Part shown: positions 6,932 through 10,304 of the stretch, piece after piece
Layout of the letters: each line of letters starts with the position of its first letter
Position numbering within the stretch: the stretch's first letter is position 1
Source of the DNA: Candidatus Dadabacteria bacterium
GTDB taxonomy: Bacteria > Desulfobacterota_D > UBA1144 > Nemesobacterales > CSP1-2
Assembly: GCA_022615255.1 (NCBI GenBank)
Contig: JAKEHC010000128.1
Coordinates: 1 to 10,304, forward strand
Length of the DNA stretch: 10,304 nucleotides
Direction: 5' to 3'
The notes under the pieces: generated by a model
The model's database searches: none
Told to the model about the DNA's origin: nothing
The model's input: the letters and a program-made list of their open reading frames with translations, nothing else
Position numbers and translations under genes: made by a program

Positions 6932-7606
6932 ATGAGAAAACTAATAGTTCCTTCAATACTTTCCGCAGATTTTACAAGGTTGGGGGAAGAGGTAAGGTCA
7001 ATTCAACAATCAGGAGCGGATTGGATCCATGTGGATGTAATGGATGGTCACTTTGTTCCCAATATTAGTATAGGTATCCCCGTAGTAAAGTCTCTTAAAA
7101 GCTTAAATCCCCCAATGATGGATATTCACCTTATGATTGATAACCCAGAAAAAATCATTTGGGCTTTCATAGAAGCGGGGAAGCCATTTGTAAAGGTCGT
7201 TACCATACAGATAGAAGCTTGCAGGCTTCTTCACAGCACACTAACAGCCATCAGATCATATGGAGTCATGGCAGGAGTTGCTCTCAATCCAGGTACCCCT
7301 ATTGTAAACATTGAAGAGATTCTTCCTTATGTGGATTTGATTCTCATAATGACAGTAGAGCCAGGTTTTGCTGAGCAAAAATTCATTGAGACAATGATCC
7401 CTAAAATAAAGCGTTTACGACAAGAAATAAATAATTCAGATTATAAGCCTCTTATTGAGGTAGACGGTGGCATTAAGCTCGAAAATATTAGGGCTGCGGC
7501 AGAAGCTGGAGCAAATGTTTTCGTCTCAGGCTCTGGCATATTTAAGACAGAAGATTACTCTAAAACAATCCAGGCAATGAGGAGAGAGATTGAAAATACG
7601 AGGTAA
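6932..7606 (+). CDS. rpe: Ribulose-phosphate 3-epimerase
   Basis: Rpe interconverts ribulose 5-phosphate and xylulose 5-phosphate in the pentose phosphate pathway (or the Calvin cycle). The TIM-barrel family pattern is clear: PSILSADF (7-14), HVDVMDGHFVPN (33-44), DIHLMI (64-69), VALNPGTP (116-123) and EVDGGI (176-181). Predicted metal and acid-base residues H33, D35, H66 and D178 are all present. At 224 aa it is complete. Two regions differ from the usual: the NPGFGGQ loop reads EPGFAEQ (143-149), and the AGAD-ITVHxEA strand reads AGKPFVKVVTIQIEA, with about three extra residues and Q93 where His is normal. A weak GGGA ribosome site precedes the ATG. It is divergent from metK. The epimerase call is good; substrate choice might have shifted. 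Confidence 0.92.
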   Translation: MRKLIVPSILSADFTRLGEEVRSIQQSGADWIHVDVMDGHFVPNISIGIPVVKSLKSLNPPMMDIHLMIDNPEKIIWAFIEAGKPFVKVVTIQIEACRLLHSTLTAIRSYGVMAGVALNPGTPIVNIEEILPYVDLILIMTVEPGFAEQKFIETMIPKIKRLRQEINNSDYKPLIEVDGGIKLENIRAAAEAGANVFVSGSGIFKTEDYSKTIQAMRREIENTR

Positions 7607-7641
7607 TAAAGTCTTAAGCTGCTTTTTGAGAATAGCAAACT

Positions 7642-7680
7642 TCAAGGATGGTATACCTTAAATTTTTAACTCTTCCTTGA
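7642..7680 (+). repeat. Inverted repeat after rpe
   Basis: TCAAGGA (7642-7648) and TCCTTGA (7674-7680) are perfect complements with a 25-base loop that itself contains GGTATACC, a short palindrome. T-rich DNA follows (about 7681-7705). It may act as a weak terminator between rpe and the next gene, or as a binding site for the promoter of the following pair. The long loop argues against a classic terminator. Confidence 0.3.
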
Positions 7681-7762
7681 TTATCTTAAATCTTTTTCTT
7701 ATTCTTTAGCTTAGAATTTTATCTCATACGGTATATTGTCATTCCGATGGTAGCTTATAACT

Positions 7763-8416
7763 ATGAGCTATAAAAATACCTATATTAAAGATATTGAGAA
7801 TTATTTTCTTAACTACGTCGCAAGGGGAATAATGCTTTCACCAAAGGAATATGACCTTATTATGAAGTGGAAGGCTAGGGGTGTTCCTAAAGAGGTTGTT
7901 TATAAAGGGATAACTAAGGCAATTGAAAACTGTAGGAAGAAAGTAACTAGGAGTGAATTTCCACGGAGCCTCGTTTATTATGCTTCCTTCATCGAGGATG
8001 AGATAAGAAATTACAAGAATATACAAGAAAATAAATCTGACAATATAGAACCAAAGCCAAATGATTTTATTCAAAGAATTTTAGATAGGCTTGCCAAAAT
8101 AATCACCTCTGAAAAAAGAGATAATGTGAGAAAACACTATGTGGAAACAAGAAAGAGGATTTCGGATTTGTTGAATTCGAACGATGAGGACATCTTTACA
8201 ACGCTAGAAAATATAGAGGAGGAATTTTATGAGGCCCTTTTTCAAAGTTTGCCACTGTCTGAACAAGAGAGGATAATATCAAATGCAAAGGAAATGATTA
8301 ATAAAAGAAGTCGTTTTATGACAAAAAGAGCTCACCGTGAAAGCGTTTTATCTTTTCGTAAAGAAATACTAAAAAAAGACTATGAATTAATAAAAATTAT
8401 TTCGGATGATAAATAA
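7763..8416 (+). CDS. Uncharacterised protein, possible helicase-loader partner
   Basis: I do not recognise a named family. The 217-aa product is rich in Lys, Glu and Ile, looks soluble and mostly helical, and has no signal peptide or membrane segment. The N-terminal part has IENYFLNYVARGIMLSPKEY (11-30) then DLIMKWKARGVPKEVVYKGI (31-50) and TKAIEN (51-56), a helical pattern that loosely recalls DnaD/DnaB2-type replication proteins. A variable, charged middle (about 85-130) leads to an acidic helix (140-160) and LPLSEQERI (163-171) with a basic C-terminus. From memory, similar proteins precede DnaC-like genes in several deep-branching phyla. Its stop overlaps the ATPase start as TAATG, so the two products are probably made together. 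The ribosome site (GGTAG, distant) is weak. A replication role is inference from context only. Confidence 0.8.
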   Translation: MSYKNTYIKDIENYFLNYVARGIMLSPKEYDLIMKWKARGVPKEVVYKGITKAIENCRKKVTRSEFPRSLVYYASFIEDEIRNYKNIQENKSDNIEPKPNDFIQRILDRLAKIITSEKRDNVRKHYVETRKRISDLLNSNDEDIFTTLENIEEEFYEALFQSLPLSEQERIISNAKEMINKRSRFMTKRAHRESVLSFRKEILKKDYELIKIISDDK

Positions 8417-9234
8417 TGAAAAGAGCTGCTAAGGAGGAAACTACAGGCTGTGCCATTTGTCGTTGGAAGGGGTATCTAGTTGAAAGGAAGGGGGAATACT
8501 CGACAGCGGAAATATGCAAGTGTATTAAAGAAGGATGTTTAGAATGTAAAGGGTTGGGTACGGTTATCCTACAAAATAGGGGATATACCTACGTTAACCC
8601 TTGCAGGGCATGTGGGGTTATAAGGAGAAATGTAAAACTCTATAATTTAGCAGGAATTCCGGCAAAATATTCACATGTGCTAGAAGTCAATTCGTTTAGA
8701 CCTGACAACATTAGATCCCATCAAAAAGCACTTAGTTACGCAAAGGATTTTGTGAAGAAATATCCTACAGAACGAGGTTTCCTCCTTATGGGGAGTGCCG
8801 GTCTTGGCAAGACGCATCTTGCCATCGGCACAATTTCTGAGCTCACATTAGACTATGGACGAAAATGCTTGTTTAAGGATTTCTTTCATCTTCTTTCAGA
8901 GCTTAAACAAGCCTATTCACAGGGCACGTCAGAAAACGAAGTTCTGCTTCCACTTATAGAAACCGAGGTTCTTGTGATAGATGAACTAGGAAAGGGAAAG
9001 AGCAGCGACTGGGAACTAAATATTCTCGACCAATTAATCTCTAAAAGGTACAACGCATCAAAAATTACTTTAGCGACTACTAATTACGTAACTAAAGAAT
9101 ATGGGGTAAAACATGACCAAGAAATACTAGAAGATAAAATTGGTGCTAGAATCGCCTCAAGGTTACATGAGATGTGTGAGTTCATTCATATTGAAGGGGA
9201 GGACCATAGGAGGGTAGTTAAAAAGAAGACCTAG
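8416..9234 (+). CDS. DnaC/DnaI-like AAA+ ATPase with Cys-rich N-terminus
   Basis: The C-terminal part is an AAA+ ATPase of the DnaC/DnaI/IstB type: Walker A GSAGLGKT (126-133), Walker B LVIDE (186-190), sensor-1 N223 in ATTNY, and GARIASRLHEMC (243-254) with R245 and R249 at arginine-finger/sensor positions. Such proteins load the replicative helicase, or act as transposition helpers (IstB). The first 70 residues carry eight cysteines as C12-x2-C15, C34-x-C36, C41-x2-C44 and C63-x2-C66, probably two zinc sites; CLECKGLG fits the DnaJ-type CxxCxGxG. B. subtilis DnaI also has an N-terminal zinc-binding domain. No transposase or IS ends are near, so IstB is unlikely. The start is joined by TAATG to the upstream unknown gene. 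The 3' end meets the convergent deacetylase gene. Confidence 0.9.
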   Translation: MKRAAKEETTGCAICRWKGYLVERKGEYSTAEICKCIKEGCLECKGLGTVILQNRGYTYVNPCRACGVIRRNVKLYNLAGIPAKYSHVLEVNSFRPDNIRSHQKALSYAKDFVKKYPTERGFLLMGSAGLGKTHLAIGTISELTLDYGRKCLFKDFFHLLSELKQAYSQGTSENEVLLPLIETEVLVIDELGKGKSSDWELNILDQLISKRYNASKITLATTNYVTKEYGVKHDQEILEDKIGARIASRLHEMCEFIHIEGEDHRRVVKKKT

Positions 9235-10265
9235 AATCTCCAAAAATCCGATTGTGCCCTTTTTACCTTTTCTATCATTGGGTCTGCCTTTGTCTCTGCA
9301 TTTAAATCCCCATAATTTGTTTTATTTTTCTCTAATAGCTCTTCTATTACCGCTTTAGTAGATTCCCAAAGCCCCTCAAGGTTATATCCGCCTTCCAGTA
9401 TCAATATTAACTTGCCATCACAGTGTATCTGTGTCATTTCCTTCAAAAACCTAGTCATCTGTGCAAACCCTTGAGGGGTAATCTTCATTCCACCAAGCGG
9501 GTCAGCAAAGTATGTGTCAAATCCTGCTGATACCAGAATGAGTTCTGGTTTATACTGTTCTATAACCGGTTTTAAAATCTCAAAGAAGATCTTAATATAG
9601 TCTTTATCCCCCATACCAGGATGAAGAGGTACATTGACAGTATGTCCTAACCCTTTTTCTATTCCGATTTCGTTTATCGATCCTGTCCCAGGATAGTATG
9701 GATATTGGTGTGTGGAAAAATATAGGATTTTAGAAGAATCATAAAACATATTCTGGGTTCCATTTCCGTGATGAAGATCCCAGTCAACGATTAATATGCG
9801 CTTAATCCCATAGGTCTTAACGGCATAAGCCGCGCCTACTGCGACGTTATTAAACAGACAGAACCCCATAGCTCTATCTCTCTCAGCATGGTGTCCAGGC
9901 GGACGGACTAAGGGAAAAGCAATATCAACCTCACCCTTTAACACACCATCTATGGCAGCAAGCATTCCTCCTACAGCTCGAACTGCGGCTTGAAACGAAA
10001 CAGGGCAGGTAGAGGTATCCGGATCTAGGAAGACCCTTATTTTTCCTCTAGTCGATTGAATTAGATCAAAATACTTGGGCTCATGGACAAGGGTGATTTC
10101 ATCTTTCTCTGCATCACGTGGTTGGATTCTTATGAGTTCCTCAAGAAGCCCAGTTGCTTTTAACATATCAACTATAGCAAATAACCTTTCCTGGGACTCT
10201 GGATGCCCCATCCCATTGTCATGATCAAAATATAGCTTATCCAATATTATTCCAAGCTTGATCAT
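9231..10265 (-). CDS. Histone-deacetylase-family (AcuC/HDAC-like) protein
   Basis: This is a zinc-dependent hydrolase of the arginase/deacetylase fold; bacterial members remove acetyl groups from protein lysines (as AcuC does on acetyl-CoA synthetase) or from polyamines and other small amides. The active-site set is complete: the His pair H125/H126 in RPPGHHAE, zinc ligands D163 and H165 in DWDLHHGNGTQ, D250 in SAGFDTYFADPLGG, and the catalytic Y294 in EGGYN. The product is 344 aa from the ATG at 10265, chosen because GAGGAA sits about six to eight bases upstream. An in-frame ATG at 10295 would add ten residues but has no ribosome site. The C-terminal tail after about 310 is charged and variable. 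Its real substrate cannot be told from the sequence. It overlaps the ATPase gene tail-to-tail by four bases. Confidence 0.94.
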   Translation of the reverse strand: MIKLGIILDKLYFDHDNGMGHPESQERLFAIVDMLKATGLLEELIRIQPRDAEKDEITLVHEPKYFDLIQSTRGKIRVFLDPDTSTCPVSFQAAVRAVGGMLAAIDGVLKGEVDIAFPLVRPPGHHAERDRAMGFCLFNNVAVGAAYAVKTYGIKRILIVDWDLHHGNGTQNMFYDSSKILYFSTHQYPYYPGTGSINEIGIEKGLGHTVNVPLHPGMGDKDYIKIFFEILKPVIEQYKPELILVSAGFDTYFADPLGGMKITPQGFAQMTRFLKEMTQIHCDGKLILILEGGYNLEGLWESTKAVIEELLEKNKTNYGDLNAETKADPMIEKVKRAQSDFWRF

Positions 10266-10304
10266 TATTGATTCCTCATTAAATGATAGCAGCATATTTA
10301 ATTA

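Noticed and set aside
6918..6935. Five-codon ORF (MGKKK) whose TGA overlaps the rpe ATG
   Set aside because: It is too short and lacks a ribosome site; the overlap is likely to be chance in an A-rich stretch.
8416..9234. IstB transposition helper of an IS21-type element
   Set aside because: No IstA transposase, terminal repeats or target duplications are present, and the Cys-rich N-terminus and the coupled upstream gene fit a DnaI-like loader better.

Overview
This window looks like chromosomal DNA of an AT-rich bacterium. Eleven protein genes are packed tightly, and there is no sign of phage, transposon, CRISPR, tRNA or rRNA. The order xerD - M50 protease - trpS - scpA - scpB, the short-type S-adenosylhomocysteinase beside metK, and the gene pair '217-aa unknown + DnaC/DnaI-like ATPase' recall, from memory, Thermodesulfobacteriota (former Deltaproteobacteria), Nitrospirota and related uncultured phyla. 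That placement is inference. A four-cysteine pattern in the tryptophanyl-tRNA synthetase resembles the iron-sulfur type described in Thermotoga, so an anaerobic and perhaps thermophilic lifestyle is possible.

Left part (about 39-6687, all minus strand). A good sigma-70-like promoter (6660-6687) starts a seven-gene run: metK, ahcY, xerD, a site-2-protease-like M50 peptidase, trpS, scpA and scpB. MetK makes S-adenosylmethionine and AhcY removes the S-adenosylhomocysteine left after methylation, so the first two genes form the two ends of the methyl cycle. XerD (dimer resolution) and ScpA/ScpB (SMC condensin partners) act in chromosome segregation. The last four genes are tightly joined: ATGA overlap of M50 and trpS, a 14-base overlap of trpS and scpA with a TTG start, and about 10 bases between scpA and scpB. 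The 118-base gap before the M50 gene holds a symmetric imperfect palindrome and may contain a separate promoter.

Centre (6570-6931). A roughly 360-base divergent intergenic region separates metK from rpe. It holds the metK promoter and leader, nested AT-rich inverted repeats and a possible -10 element for rpe. I see no gene in it.

Right part (6932-10304). Plus-strand rpe (ribulose-phosphate 3-epimerase, with changed loop residues) is followed after a 156-base gap by a two-gene unit. The first gene encodes a Lys-rich, probably helical protein of unknown function. The second, joined by a TAATG stop/start overlap, encodes a DnaC/DnaI-type AAA+ ATPase with an eight-cysteine N-terminus. This pair is the best candidate for an undescribed system: its layout recalls the DnaD/DnaI helicase-loading partners of Firmicutes. 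A histone-deacetylase-family (AcuC/HDAC-like) gene converges on the ATPase gene, and the two stop codons share the palindrome CTAG.
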